Assembly: GCF_030540765.1 (NCBI RefSeq) | Contig: NZ_JAUOEL010000003.1 | Span: forward strand, 496,001 to 560,000 | Source of the DNA: Flavivirga jejuensis | GTDB lineage: Bacteria; Bacteroidota; Bacteroidia; Flavobacteriales; Flavobacteriaceae | Length of the DNA: 64,000 nucleotides | Direction of reading: 5' to 3' | Shown here: piece after piece, positions 47,288-56,796 of the stretch | Layout: every line of letters starts with the position of its first letter | Numbering within the stretch: the stretch's first letter is position 1 | The notes under the pieces: generated by a model | Database searches by the model: none | What the model was told of the DNA's origin: nothing | Seen by the model: the letters and a program-made list of their open reading frames with translations, nothing else | Made by a program: the position numbers and the translations under genes

Positions 47288-47738
47288 ATATAATATGAGG
47301 CAATCCTAAAAATAATCGGAGTTTAGAAGTAAATCACCTCCGATACATATTGCGAAGAGTTCCTTAAATAAAATGTTGATTTTTAAAAGAAAAAACTTTC
47401 TGATTACTAAAAATCAAGAACTTACTCTAACCGTAAATAACAGGTATGGATGACAAAGATGTAAATCATAAAATTTAAGAAGTATCACTTAATAAAAAAA
47501 GCAAACGAACAGCTTTAATCTATCAGAATCAGTAAGATGAAGACCATCATTTTTATGATTGACATTTTATTATAGATAAATAACTAAGCAAGCTTGTTAA
47601 AAATTGAATAAACTTAAAAATCTAGTTATTGAATACTTTTTAATAAATAAAATGAAGAAATTAATGGTATTGTTTAAAAAAATAATTCCCTAAAAGAAAC
47701 TCTAAAGCCCCTTAGGAAAGTAATCAAAAGCTTAAAAA
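47288..47738. other. Gene-poor interval between the YceI module and ygiQ
   Basis: About 450 bp without a supported gene. It holds an ATCGGAG/CTCCGAT stem (47315-47344), an ATCAT-TTTT-ATGAT palindrome (near 47549), and a weak copy of the C-rich repeat (47695-47715) just past the ygiQ stop. Several short stop-broken frames suggest decayed sequence, but nothing identifiable. Confidence 0.4.
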
Positions 47739-49688
47739 TCACCTACGCTTCTTCTTACTCCTAAACTTAGTCTTATTTTTACGTCGATTAAAAGGAATAG
47801 CATCATCAAATGTATGCTTCGCTTCTCCTCTAGGTTTATTTTTACGCCACTTGTCGTTTTCTGGAAGTAATACTTTTAATAAATCATGACGCCCCAATTT
47901 ATTTAAAGTCTTTTTAATCCAAGCTTTGTTTTCATCTTTATACCAAAAGAAAAAACGATGCTGCTCGTCTTTTTCTTTACGGGTTATGGGTGTGTTTACC
48001 TTTTTAAGCGTGTAAGGATGATATCCACTATAATAAATTACGGTAGCCACCGTCATAGGTGTTGGTGTAAACCCCTGTACTTGTTCCAATTGAAAACCCA
48101 TGTCTTTAGTTTCGGCAGCTAAATTCGCCATATCTTCAACTTCACACGCGGGATGGTTAGAAATAAAATAAGGAATCAATTGCAACTTCAACCCTTTTTT
48201 AATATTAATCTTATCGAAACGCTCTTTAAACTTATGAAAATAAGTAAACGATGGTTTGCGCATCAATTTTAAAACGGGATCGCTAGTATGTTCTGGTGCT
48301 ACTTTAAGTCTCCCAGACACATGCTTAGTCATCACTTCTTCAGTATAATCATCTAATTCTTTTGGGTCGGCATTTTTATTGAATTCAGGTACTAGCATAT
48401 CATGCCGAATACCACTACCAATAAACGATTTTTTAACTTTCGGATGACTATCGACTGCTTGGTATAACTCGGTTAATGGTTTATGAGAGGTATCTAAGTT
48501 ACTGCAAATAACAGGCGAAATACACGAAGGCGCTACACACTTATCACATATAGCCTGAACCTTCCCTTTCATTTTGTACATGTTCGCACTTGGACCGCCA
48601 ATATCAGATAAATACCCCTTAAAGTCTGGCATATTTGCCACAGTATCGACTTCTCGCAATACAGACTCCTGACTACGAGATGCAATAAACTTTCCTTGAT
48701 GTGCCGAAATAGTACAAAAACTACAGCCCCCAAAACACCCACGATGTATGTTAATGGAAAACTTAATCATTTCGAACGCAGGAATTGGCCCACGTTTATT
48801 ATATTTTGGATGTGGTAATCGTGTATACGGTAAATCAAAAGACGCATCAATCTCATCTTCTGTCATGGTAGGATACGGCGGATTAATCATCAGGGTTTTG
48901 TCCCCCACTTTCTGAAAAATTCGTCGTGCAGCCAATTTATTAGACTCTTGCTCTATCACTTTAAAGTTCGAAGCATATTTTTTCTTATCCTTTAAACAAA
49001 TGTCATGCGAAGCTATTTCAACATCTTCCCAATTACTATTCTTAGGTACTTTGGCATCTTTGTTTAATAGAACTGCCGTTTGTTTTATAGTTGTAATACT
49101 ACTAAAAGGCACCCCTTTTTGTAACAAACGCACCACCTCACGCAAAGGCTGTTCGCCCATACCATAAACCAACATATCTGCTTTAGAACTTTCTAAAATA
49201 GTTGGCATCAACATATCACTCCAATAATCGTAATGCGTTACACGACGCAACGACGCTTCAATCCCTCCAATTAAAACAGGAACATCAGGCCATTTTTCTT
49301 TTAAAATTTTAGAATAAACGGTAGTCGCATAATCTGGTCTGAATCCAATATCTCCATTGGGTGTATAGGCATCTTTATCTCGACGTTTTTTATTAGCATT
49401 ATAGTTACTAATCATAGGATCCATACAACCACCAGTAACTCCAAAAAATAATTTTGGAGCACCTAGCTTTACAAAATCTTGAAGATTGTCGTTAACATTG
49501 GGCTGTGGCACCACAGCAACACGCAAACCATAACTCTCTAAAATACGACCAATTACTGCAGGTCCAAACGATGGGTGATCTACATAAGCATCACCACTAA
49601 ATAAAATCACGTCTAGCTCTTCCCAACTGCGTATTTTAACCTCTTTATTTGTGGTAGGTAACCAATCTGAAAGTTTTAATTCTTGCAT
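47739..49688 (-). CDS. ygiQ: YgiQ family radical SAM protein
   Basis: 649 residues. N-terminal YgiQ domain (about 1-300, with SGDAYVDHPSFGPAVIGR and GGIEASLRRVTHYDYW), then the radical SAM core with CFGGCSFC (Cys-x3-Cys-x2-Cys) at about 320-330, further cysteines in KCVAPSCISPVIC, and a basic C-terminal tail (NRRKNKTKFRSKKKRR). It binds a 4Fe-4S cluster and SAM; the reaction is unknown. A truncated copy of its 3' end lies 3.2 kb downstream. Confidence 0.95.
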   Translation of the reverse strand: MQELKLSDWLPTTNKEVKIRSWEELDVILFSGDAYVDHPSFGPAVIGRILESYGLRVAVVPQPNVNDNLQDFVKLGAPKLFFGVTGGCMDPMISNYNANKKRRDKDAYTPNGDIGFRPDYATTVYSKILKEKWPDVPVLIGGIEASLRRVTHYDYWSDMLMPTILESSKADMLVYGMGEQPLREVVRLLQKGVPFSSITTIKQTAVLLNKDAKVPKNSNWEDVEIASHDICLKDKKKYASNFKVIEQESNKLAARRIFQKVGDKTLMINPPYPTMTEDEIDASFDLPYTRLPHPKYNKRGPIPAFEMIKFSINIHRGCFGGCSFCTISAHQGKFIASRSQESVLREVDTVANMPDFKGYLSDIGGPSANMYKMKGKVQAICDKCVAPSCISPVICSNLDTSHKPLTELYQAVDSHPKVKKSFIGSGIRHDMLVPEFNKNADPKELDDYTEEVMTKHVSGRLKVAPEHTSDPVLKLMRKPSFTYFHKFKERFDKINIKKGLKLQLIPYFISNHPACEVEDMANLAAETKDMGFQLEQVQGFTPTPMTVATVIYYSGYHPYTLKKVNTPITRKEKDEQHRFFFWYKDENKAWIKKTLNKLGRHDLLKVLLPENDKWRKNKPRGEAKHTFDDAIPFNRRKNKTKFRSKKKRR

Positions 49689-49813
49689 AACGTTGCAAAA
49701 ATAGACAAAAATTGACTCTTAAACAGAATCCTTAAACGAATCATTACCAATGTTAAAATTAGTAAGGCTAAGCTTTTTTAACGACACCATATATATTGCT
49801 TAAAAGATTTGCC

Positions 49814-50060
49814 ATGAATTCCAAAGAACTTTTTTTCACTATATTCATTTTGGCTTACACTCAAATTGATGCTCAAACATGTTGCTCAGGGTGGATTCCA
49901 TTATCAAACAACATTAGCTTACCACTATCTGAAAAAGGCACAATTCAAATAGGTTTAAATTACGATTACACAATTTAAACACATTAAACTCTGGAACTGA
50001 AACTCTAAATGACAACACAAGATTCTGTATTTTCTATATAGAAGCACAGGAACAGATAAT
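49814..50060 (+). pseudogene. 5' remnant of a secreted transporter/barrel-like protein
   Basis: From ATG 49814: MNSKELFFTIFILAYTQIDAQ is a signal peptide, then TCCSGWIPLSNNISLPLSEK, GTIQIGLNYDYTI and a stop. In a shifted frame it continues NLNTLNSGTETLNDNTR before fading. The CCSG...LP...KGT-Q-LNYD pattern is familiar to me from flavobacterial outer-membrane transporter-like proteins. The frameshift and the lost 3' end make it a pseudogene. A short real peptide of 60 residues is less likely. Confidence 0.55.
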
Positions 50061-50161
50061 GATTTTCTGGGTAATTAATTCAACATACAAATTTGGTAAT
50101 GAATTTCAAGCTTTATTAAGCTTTTCAGATCAGTTTACTTTTCTTAAGACACTTACACTTC

Positions 50162-50431
50162 TCCAGCGTATCTTTTAACGGTACAAATTATTTAATTGTA
50201 GGTAATGAAGATTTAATTTATCTGATAAAGACGAAAGTCTCACGTTCAATTATGATTTTAGTAGCTCAGAAATTTTCTTTAAAGACGATGAAGGAAACAC
50301 ATGGTCTATTTTCGGAAAAGCTATTAAAAATCCCAGAACAGGAGAAACACTTTATAGGTGTAAAATCTGTTATGACTTATTGGTTTTCTATAGCTGCATT
50401 TTATCCAAATCCAGAAGTTTACACACCTTAA
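50162..50431 (+). pseudogene. 3' remnant of a DUF3179 family gene
   Basis: Three frames together read SSVSFNGTNYLIVGNEDLIY, then DKDESLTFNYDFSSSEIFFK, DDEGNTWSIFGKAIKNPRTG, then GVKSVMTYWFSIAAFYPNPE and VYTP with a stop at 50429-50431. The end (DEGNTWSIFGKA...YWFSIAAFYP) matches the C-terminal pattern of DUF3179 proteins. At least two frameshifts and loss of the 5' part show that it is dead. Confidence 0.7.
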
Positions 50432-50521
50432 TAATAGCTAATTAAAACCTAGCATTCAGCTTATATTTTATTTATCAATTTAACACATTAAAATTTACGT
50501 AAAATTATCTCTCTTCACTGT

Positions 50522-50551
50522 TTGGTAATCAAATATATAATCGTAAATTTG
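50522..50551 (+). promoter_or_regulatory. Promoter of rplM-rpsI
   Basis: TTG (50522-50524), 19 bases, TAAATTTG (50544-50551): a perfect Bacteroidetes promoter, with a leader of about 40 nt before the GTG start of rplM. Confidence 0.8.
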
Positions 50552-50599
50552 CAAACTCTTTTCGAGAGAGGAATGTTTAATAAATAAAAATTAATTAGT

Positions 50600-51055
50600 G
50601 TGGATACATTAAGCTACAAAACGATTTCAGCCAACAAAGCTACTGTAAATAAGCAGTGGGTTTTAGTTGATGCTGAAGGTCAAGCACTTGGTCGCCTCGC
50701 TTCTAAAGTTGCAAAACTTTTAAGAGGTAAGCACAAGCCAAACTTCACACCACATGTTGATTGCGGAGATAATGTTATTATTATCAATGCAGAAAAAATC
50801 AGCTTATCTGGAAACAAATGGAACGATAAAACGTACATTCGTCATACAGGTTACCCAGGTGGTCAAAAAAGTTTAACTGCTACAGAATTGTTTGGGAAAG
50901 ACCCTGCAAGAGTGGTAGAAAAATCAGTAAAAGGAATGTTACCTAAAAACAAATTAGGTGCAGATTTATTCCGTAATTTAAACGTTGTTGTTGGTTCAGC
51001 TCATACTCATGAAGCTCAAAAACCTAAAACAATTAACCTAAACGAATTCAAATAA
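50600..51055 (+). CDS. rplM: 50S ribosomal protein L13
   Basis: 151 residues. The start is GTG at 50600, giving [20 protein letters not shown], the usual Bacteroidetes N-terminus; there is no better ATG. Family motifs are [46 protein letters not shown] and GMLPKNKLG. It is an early-assembly 50S protein. It overlaps rpsI by one base (TAATG), so the two are translationally coupled. Confidence 0.98.
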   Translation: MDTLSYKTISANKATVNKQWVLVDAEGQALGRLASKVAKLLRGKHKPNFTPHVDCGDNVIIINAEKISLSGNKWNDKTYIRHTGYPGGQKSLTATELFGKDPARVVEKSVKGMLPKNKLGADLFRNLNVVVGSAHTHEAQKPKTINLNEFK

Positions 51056-51441
51056 TGGAAGTAATTCACAAAATTGGCCGTAGAAAGACGGCTGTTGCTC
51101 GTGTGTATGTAGCCCCAGGAAAAGGGAACATCACGATTAATAAAAAAGACATGACGTCTTACTTTACTACTGCAACATTACAGTATAAAGTAAAACAACC
51201 TTTAGTTATGACTAACAATGATAGCAACTTTGATATTACAGTAAATGTATTTGGAGGAGGTATTACAGGTCAGGCAGAAGCTGTTCGTTTAGCAATATCT
51301 CGCGCTATGTGCGAACTTGATGCAGAGAACAGATTAATTTTAAAACCAGAAGGTTTATTAACTAGAGATCCAAGAATGGTGGAGCGTAAAAAATTCGGTC
51401 AGAAGAAAGCGCGTAAGAAATTCCAATTCTCTAAACGTTAA
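51055..51441 (+). CDS. rpsI: 30S ribosomal protein S9
   Basis: 128 residues: IGRRKTAVARVYVAPGKGNI, FGGGITGQAEAVRLAISRA, and the basic tail LTRDPRMVERKKFGQKKARK plus FQFSKR that reaches the P-site tRNA. Full length and typical. It begins in the stop codon of rplM. Confidence 0.98.
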   Translation: MEVIHKIGRRKTAVARVYVAPGKGNITINKKDMTSYFTTATLQYKVKQPLVMTNNDSNFDITVNVFGGGITGQAEAVRLAISRAMCELDAENRLILKPEGLLTRDPRMVERKKFGQKKARKKFQFSKR

Positions 51442-51503
51442 TATTGAACGTGTTTCAGTATTTGTATATCAGATATTAGAACCATTTTCAAGACAATTAA
51501 AAG

Positions 51504-51568
51504 AAGCTGAAAAAATTTCAGCTTAAAAAAATAAACTAGTTATTGTTGTCCTTGTCCAAAAGACAGGA
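51504..51568 (+). promoter_or_regulatory. Structured leader between rpsI and rpsB
   Basis: Two hairpins lie before rpsB: AAGCTGAAA/TTTCAGCTT (51504-51524) and TCCTTGTC/GACAGGA (51549-51568). The first is followed by A rather than T on the plus strand, so it is a poor terminator for rpsI. The 213-bp gap may hold an S2 autoregulatory leader. This is inference only. Confidence 0.35.
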
Positions 51569-51654
51569 TTTAGTTTAGCATCTAAATGATTAAGGCGATT
51601 TAAAAAATGACCACTTAATCATTGCTAATTCAACAGAACGTAAACTATTACAAA

Positions 51655-52461
51655 ATGGCAGTAGAAGTAAAAGAATTACTTGAAGCAGGTGTACACTTCG
51701 GTCACCTTACACGTAAGTGGGATCCTAACATGGCTCCTTACGTATATATGGAGCGTAATGGCATCCATATTATCAACCTTTATAAAACAGCGGCTAAAAT
51801 TGATGAAGCAGGTGCTGCATTAAGCAAAATTGCTAATTCAGGTCGTAAAATTTTATTCGTTGCAACAAAAAAACAAGCAAAAGATATCGTAGCAGAAAAA
51901 GCGGGCTCTATTAACATGCCTTACATCACAGAAAGATGGCCAGGTGGTATGTTAACAAACTTTGTTACTATTAGAAAAGCTGTTAAAAAAATGGCTTCTA
52001 TTGATAGAATGAAGAAAGATGGTACGTTTATGACGCTTTCTAAAAAAGAGCGTTTACAAGTAGACCGTTTAAGAGCTAAGTTGGAAAAAAACTTAGGTTC
52101 TATTAATGATATGACTCGTTTACCAGGCGCTTTATTTGTTGTAGATATTAAACGTGAGCATATCGCGATTAAAGAAGCACAAAAATTAAACATTCCTATT
52201 TTTGCAATGGTAGATACCAACTCAGACCCACGTCAAGTTGATTATGTAATCCCTGCAAATGACGATGCTTCTAAATCGATTGATAAAATTTTAACTCACG
52301 TAACGGATGCTATTTCTGAAGGATTAGCAGAACGTAAAGCTGAAAAAGATGCTACAGCTAAAGAGACTACAGCTCCTGCGGCTAAAGCTCCAAAAGCTAA
52401 AGAAGAGGCTCCTGCTAAGGAAGCTCCAGCTAAAATAGTTGCAGCCGAAGAAGAAGAATAA
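51655..52461 (+). CDS. rpsB: 30S ribosomal protein S2
   Basis: 268 residues from ATG 51655, chosen because MAVEVKELLEAGVHFGHLTR is the conserved start; an upstream in-frame ATG adds 11 unlikely residues. Further motifs are KWDPNMAPYVYMERNGIHII, ITERWPGGMLTNFVTIR, PGALFVVDIKREHIA and DTNSDPRQVDYVIPANDDA. The C-terminus (about 230-268) is an Ala/Lys/Glu/Pro tail (KAPKAKEEAPAKEAPAK), longer than in Escherichia coli. It is followed 86 bp later by tsf. Confidence 0.98.
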   Translation: MAVEVKELLEAGVHFGHLTRKWDPNMAPYVYMERNGIHIINLYKTAAKIDEAGAALSKIANSGRKILFVATKKQAKDIVAEKAGSINMPYITERWPGGMLTNFVTIRKAVKKMASIDRMKKDGTFMTLSKKERLQVDRLRAKLEKNLGSINDMTRLPGALFVVDIKREHIAIKEAQKLNIPIFAMVDTNSDPRQVDYVIPANDDASKSIDKILTHVTDAISEGLAERKAEKDATAKETTAPAAKAPKAKEEAPAKEAPAKIVAAEEEE

Positions 52462-52547
52462 ATTAATCAATTACACAATACAAATAAGTCGTTTAATTTT
52501 TTTCTTAGCTGAAATTATTTGAACGACTTTTTTTTAAATAAAAAAAT

Positions 52548-53522
52548 ATGGAATCTACAGTAAAAATTACAGCAGCAGAAGTAAACAAGCTAAGACAAGC
52601 AACTGGTGCAGGTATGATGGATTGCAAAAAAGCTTTAGTTGAAGCTCTAGGCGATTTTGACAAAGCCATTGAAGTATTACGTAAAAAAGGACAAAAAGTA
52701 GCTGAAAAAAGAGCTGACAGAGAATCTTCTGAAGGTGCTGCTATTTCTAAAATTAATGCAGACCAAACTCAAGGTGTGGCCATTGTATTAGGTTGTGAAA
52801 CTGATTTTGTTGGTAAAAACGAGAATTTTGTAGCATTAGCAAATCAATTTGCTGAAGTTGCTTTAAACTATAATACAAAAGAAGAGTTTTTAGCTGCAGA
52901 TTTTGGCGGTATGACAGTTGCAGAAAAGTTAACTGAACAAACTGGTGTTATTGGTGAAAAACTAGATATCACTGCTTTTGAAAAATTAGAAGCTCCTTTT
53001 GTTGGAACTTATGTGCATATCAATAAAATTGCTGCATTGGTAGGTTTATCTTCTAAAGTTGACAAAGCCGAAATATTAGTTAAAGATGTAGCGATGCAAG
53101 TAGCTTCTATGGGAGCAACAACATTATCTTATAAAGATTTCGATCCTGCATTCATTGCTTCAGAAACAGAATCTAGAATTGCTGTTATTGAAAAAGACAA
53201 TATCGAATTAGGTCGTTTAGGTAAAACACTTAAAAATGTACCTCAGTTTATTTCTATGGCACAATTAACGCCAGAAGTTTTGGCTAAAGCTGAAGAAGCT
53301 GCTAAAGCGGAATTAAAAGCTGAAGGTAAGCCAGAACAAATCTGGGATAGAATTTTACCAGGAAAAATGGAACGTTTTATTTCTGACAATACAACACTTG
53401 ATCAAGAAAAATGTTTATTAGATCAAAACTTTATTAAAGATGAAAAGCTAAATGTTGCTAAATATGTAGCATCTTATGGTGAGGTTGAAATTACAGATTT
53501 CAAACGTGCTTCTTTAGGCTAG
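52548..53522 (+). CDS. tsf: Elongation factor Ts
   Basis: 324 residues. N-terminal UBA-like domain with VNKLRQATGAGMMDCKKALV, then the core with VLGCETDFVGKNENFVALAN and TYVHINKIAALVGL, and the C-terminal module ending LDQNFIKDEKLNVAKYV. It exchanges GDP for GTP on EF-Tu. It pairs with rpsB as in most bacteria, and a strong terminator follows 36 bp after its stop. Confidence 0.98.
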   Translation: MESTVKITAAEVNKLRQATGAGMMDCKKALVEALGDFDKAIEVLRKKGQKVAEKRADRESSEGAAISKINADQTQGVAIVLGCETDFVGKNENFVALANQFAEVALNYNTKEEFLAADFGGMTVAEKLTEQTGVIGEKLDITAFEKLEAPFVGTYVHINKIAALVGLSSKVDKAEILVKDVAMQVASMGATTLSYKDFDPAFIASETESRIAVIEKDNIELGRLGKTLKNVPQFISMAQLTPEVLAKAEEAAKAELKAEGKPEQIWDRILPGKMERFISDNTTLDQEKCLLDQNFIKDEKLNVAKYVASYGEVEITDFKRASLG

Positions 53523-53557
53523 ATATATTCCTGCAAAAGCAGAAATCTTATAAATTT

Positions 53558-53589
53558 AAACCATTATTCTAATTTTAGAATAGTGGTTT
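53558..53589 (+). terminator. Terminator after tsf
   Basis: AAACCATTATTCT pairs with AGAATAGTGGTTT (one G-T pair) around a 6-base loop, followed by TTTTT. Good intrinsic terminator shape. Confidence 0.9.
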
Positions 53590-53599
53590 TTTTTATTAA

Positions 53600-53905
53600 T
53601 GCTAAAGGAATATAGCCGCTAACGACAATTAGCGAAAAAAGAAGAAATCTAAAAAGGGATTAACTCTATCATTAAAAGTAAAACGGAAAATTTTTATTTA
53701 AAAATCAAAAACATCAAAATTTAAGAGACTCTTCAGTCGTCCCTCCTTCTGGATGACAAAATTCCATTCAAAACACCTATCTAAAAAATGCTTGTTTTTA
53801 TTCAGAAAGAGGACAATCAATGAACCTATTTTACACAAAAATTCTTCTCTGTACTATTAATGTTCAAACAATCCAAAATTTTATATTGAATTCAATATTC
53901 ATATA
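53600..53905. repeat. Intergenic interval with REP-like repeat words
   Basis: No gene. It holds a CGCTAA/TTAGCG stem (53617-53634) and a block (near 53700-53765) reading TTAAAAATCAAAAACATCAA then GAGACTCTTCAGTCGTCC and GGATGACA. This matches the segment near 22205-22255 (CTAAAAATCAAAACATTAA, CAGATTCTTC, GAATGATA). It is a dispersed repeat family with two decayed members in the window. Confidence 0.5.
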
Positions 53906-53929
53906 AATCCTAAGAATAAAAAAATTATG

Positions 53930-53937
53930 TAATTTTG
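53930..53937 (+). promoter_or_regulatory. Candidate -7 box for pyrH
   Basis: TAATTTTG, 44 bp before the pyrH ATG, fits TAnnTTTG. No TTG lies at -33. Confidence 0.4.
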
Positions 53938-53980
53938 CTCAACTCATTTTTCTGCGAAAGCGAAAAACCATTCATTACAA

Positions 53981-54688
53981 ATGAAATATAAAAGAATACT
54001 ACTAAAATTATCTGGTGAAGCATTAATGGGAGACCGCCAATATGGTATTGATCCAGAACGATTAGCAGAATATGCTCAAGACATAAAAACCATTACAGAC
54101 CAAGGTGTACAGGTTGCCATAGTTATTGGAGGTGGAAATATTTTTAGAGGCGTCGCAGGTGCTAGTAAAGGCATGGATCGAGTGCAAGGAGACCATATGG
54201 GTATGTTAGCAACCGTTATAAATGGTTTAGCGCTACAAGGTGCTTTAGAAGATGCAGACATCCCAACTCGTTTACAAACAGCCATTCAAATTAACGAAGT
54301 AGCAGAACCCTTTATTAGAAGAAAAGCCATGCGTCATTTAGAAAAAGGACGTGTTGTTATTTTTGGTGGAGGTACAGGAAATCCTTATTTTACGACAGAT
54401 TCGGCTGCAGTTTTAAGAGCTATAGAGATTGAAGCAGATGTTATTTTAAAAGGCACTCGTGTTGATGGTATTTACAATACAGATCCTGAAAAAGATAACA
54501 ACGCGATTAAATTTAATTTCATATCTTTTGACGATGTTTTACGCAAAGGTTTAAAAGTAATGGATACCACGGCATTTACGCTTAGTCAAGAAAATGAATT
54601 ACCTATCATTGTTTTCGATATGAATAAAAAAGGTAATTTATTAAAAGTTGTTTCTGGCGAAAAAATTGGTACCGAAGTCAATTTATAA
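53981..54688 (+). CDS. pyrH: Uridylate kinase
   Basis: 235 residues: [80 protein letters not shown] and [10 protein letters not shown]-type motif [13 protein letters not shown]. It phosphorylates UMP to UDP and is an amino-acid-kinase-fold hexamer. It precedes frr by 149 bp, as in many bacteria. Confidence 0.98.
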   Translation: MKYKRILLKLSGEALMGDRQYGIDPERLAEYAQDIKTITDQGVQVAIVIGGGNIFRGVAGASKGMDRVQGDHMGMLATVINGLALQGALEDADIPTRLQTAIQINEVAEPFIRRKAMRHLEKGRVVIFGGGTGNPYFTTDSAAVLRAIEIEADVILKGTRVDGIYNTDPEKDNNAIKFNFISFDDVLRKGLKVMDTTAFTLSQENELPIIVFDMNKKGNLLKVVSGEKIGTEVNL

Positions 54689-54837
54689 ATCTTGGCTTAA
54701 TTTTTGAAATTAAATATATCAGATTTGGTTTTTGAGCCAATAAACTAAAAATACGAATCACATCTGTACAAGTTATGTTATATAACGAACGAATATGCAC
54801 AGATAACTATTTATATTGACCTAAAAAGTTTGATACA

Positions 54838-55395
54838 ATGAACGAAGACATACAATTTATATTAGATTCTACAAAAGAGGCTATGAATAATGCGATAAAG
54901 CATTTAGAAAAGCAATTTGTTAATATTAGAGCAGGAAAAGCAAGTCCAGCTATGCTTGGTAGTGTAATGGTAGATTACTATGGTTCACAAACACCATTAA
55001 GTCAAGTTGCCAATGTAAATACACCAGATGGGAGAACTATTACGGTACAACCTTGGGAAAAAAATATGCTACAAGAAATAGAACGCGGTATTGCTTATGC
55101 CAATCTTGGATTTAACCCAATGAATAATGGTGAAACTATAATTATTAATGTACCACCATTAACAGAGGAACGCAGACGTGATTTAGCAAAACAAGCAAAA
55201 GCCGAATCTGAAGATGCCAAAGTTAGTATAAGAACAGCACGTAAAGATGCTAATAACGAAATTAAAAAGTTGGACGATGTATCGGAAGATTTAAAAAAGA
55301 ATGCTGAAATTGATGTGCAACAAATGACCGACATTTACGTTAAAAAGATTGAGGATGTTTTCGATGCAAAAGAAAAAGAAATCATGACTGTATAA
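54838..55395 (+). CDS. frr: Ribosome recycling factor
   Basis: 185 residues: three-helix bundle with NIRAGKASPAMLGSVMVDYYG, PLSQVANVNTPDGRTITVQPW, NNGETIIINVPPLTEERRRD and a C-terminal helix ending DAKEKEIMTV. With EF-G it splits post-termination ribosomes. Full length. Confidence 0.98.
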   Translation: MNEDIQFILDSTKEAMNNAIKHLEKQFVNIRAGKASPAMLGSVMVDYYGSQTPLSQVANVNTPDGRTITVQPWEKNMLQEIERGIAYANLGFNPMNNGETIIINVPPLTEERRRDLAKQAKAESEDAKVSIRTARKDANNEIKKLDDVSEDLKKNAEIDVQQMTDIYVKKIEDVFDAKEKEIMTV

Positions 55396-55474
55396 TTAAA
55401 AAAGTAATAGACTTAGGTTACGATCAGTACCAAACTTTACTTTTCATAATTTTTTCGGTTTCCCTCACTGTTAA

Positions 55475-56749
55475 ATGTCAAAACACGTTACTCCCATACT
55501 TTTTTTTATTTGTGCAATTTTTGCACAAGCACAATCTTCGTCAGAAAACTTTTTAGAACCCACTCAAGATTCTATAAAAAAGAGAGAGTTTATAAAACAT
55601 CTTGGTAACGGCTATATGCCTACCAGATATTTTAACTTCGATCTAAGGTATTTAATTAAATACAATCAATATGAAGGTGTAAGAACTGGTATAGGAGGTG
55701 TTACTAATGACGCCTTTTCAGAAAAATACCGTCTAAATGGTTATGGCGTATATGGTTTTAGAGATCATCGTTTCAAATATAGTGCTGGGGGTGGTTTTAG
55801 AGTAGACAAAAAAACAAATACTTGGATAAACCTTTCTTATACGGATGATTTACAAGAAACAGGAAGCACTAAATTTTTAACAGATGGTCGGTTCTTTCAA
55901 TTTTTTGAGCCCCGTTTATTAAACATAGATTTATTTCACAAGCTTATCACAAAATCTATAAATTTAGAACATCAATTAAACCCCAAATTATTTACCGAAG
56001 CAGAATTCGCTGTTAGCAACATAGACCCGACTTACAACTATGGGTATGTTTTAAGCAATAACATCATCGTAAACTCTTTTCATTTAAGTACCGCTAAAGT
56101 ATCACTGCAGTGGAATCCCTTTAGTAAATTCGAAACCATAAAAAATGAATTAAAAGAAACTAAAAAAGGCTATCCACAGTTTACACTTCAATACACAAAA
56201 AGCTTTAAAAATGTTTTTAAAAGTGATTTTAACTTTTCTAAATTAGATTTTAGAACTATTTATAAAATTGGAAATGAAGATGAAGGCCTTTCCGAAATAA
56301 CTTTGGTTTCAGGAATAACAAATGGGAATACCCCATTAACACATTTATACCACGCTTACCCTAATAACATTACTAAAGAAGCCATTTTACAACGCTTTTC
56401 GGTAGCTGGATTAAATAGCTTTGAAACCATGTATTTCAATGAATTCTTTTCAGATAAGTTCACTACAGTCCAATTAAAACATTATTTAAAACCTTTTAAT
56501 ATCTCAGAACATTATAAACCACAAGTCGTCTTAATTACCCGATATGCCATAGGTGACATAAAAAAACCCGAATTACATCAAAATGTAACTTTCGGGTCTT
56601 TAAAAAAGGGTTATACAGAATCTGGGTTTGAAATTAATAAATTCCTCTATGGCTTCGGTTTAAGCTTCACATACCGATACGGATTCTACCACTTACCAGA
56701 ATTTAGTGATAATATTGCTTTTAAATTTACATTTAACGTCTCTTTATAA
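55475..56749 (+). CDS. DUF5686-type outer-membrane barrel protein
   Basis: 424 residues with signal peptide about 1-19 (ending FAQAQ). The rest is strand-rich: LGNGYMPTRYFNFDLRYLIK, YEGVRTGIGGVTNDAFSEKY, GYGVYGFRDHRFKYSAGGGF, FGLSFTYRYGFYHLPEFSDN and a final strand AFKFTFNVSL. This resembles the C-terminal barrel of DUF5686/carboxypeptidase-like proteins but lacks their usual N-terminal regulatory-like domain, so it is a short form. Function unknown. It lies 79 bp after frr. Confidence 0.75.
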   Translation: MSKHVTPILFFICAIFAQAQSSSENFLEPTQDSIKKREFIKHLGNGYMPTRYFNFDLRYLIKYNQYEGVRTGIGGVTNDAFSEKYRLNGYGVYGFRDHRFKYSAGGGFRVDKKTNTWINLSYTDDLQETGSTKFLTDGRFFQFFEPRLLNIDLFHKLITKSINLEHQLNPKLFTEAEFAVSNIDPTYNYGYVLSNNIIVNSFHLSTAKVSLQWNPFSKFETIKNELKETKKGYPQFTLQYTKSFKNVFKSDFNFSKLDFRTIYKIGNEDEGLSEITLVSGITNGNTPLTHLYHAYPNNITKEAILQRFSVAGLNSFETMYFNEFFSDKFTTVQLKHYLKPFNISEHYKPQVVLITRYAIGDIKKPELHQNVTFGSLKKGYTESGFEINKFLYGFGLSFTYRYGFYHLPEFSDNIAFKFTFNVSL

Positions 56750-56769
56750 AGTGTTATACTTCTTTTTTC

Positions 56770-56777
56770 TACCTTTG
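56770..56777 (+). promoter_or_regulatory. Candidate -7 box for the RND exporter gene
   Basis: TACCTTTG, 19 bp before the ATG at 56797, matches TAnnTTTG. No TTG at -33. Confidence 0.4.
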
Positions 56778-56796
56778 CGCTTCTTTTATATATAGC

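Noticed and set aside
49796-49978. A genuine 60-residue secreted peptide
   Set aside because: The homology continues past the stop in a shifted frame, so the short frame is the front of a broken gene.
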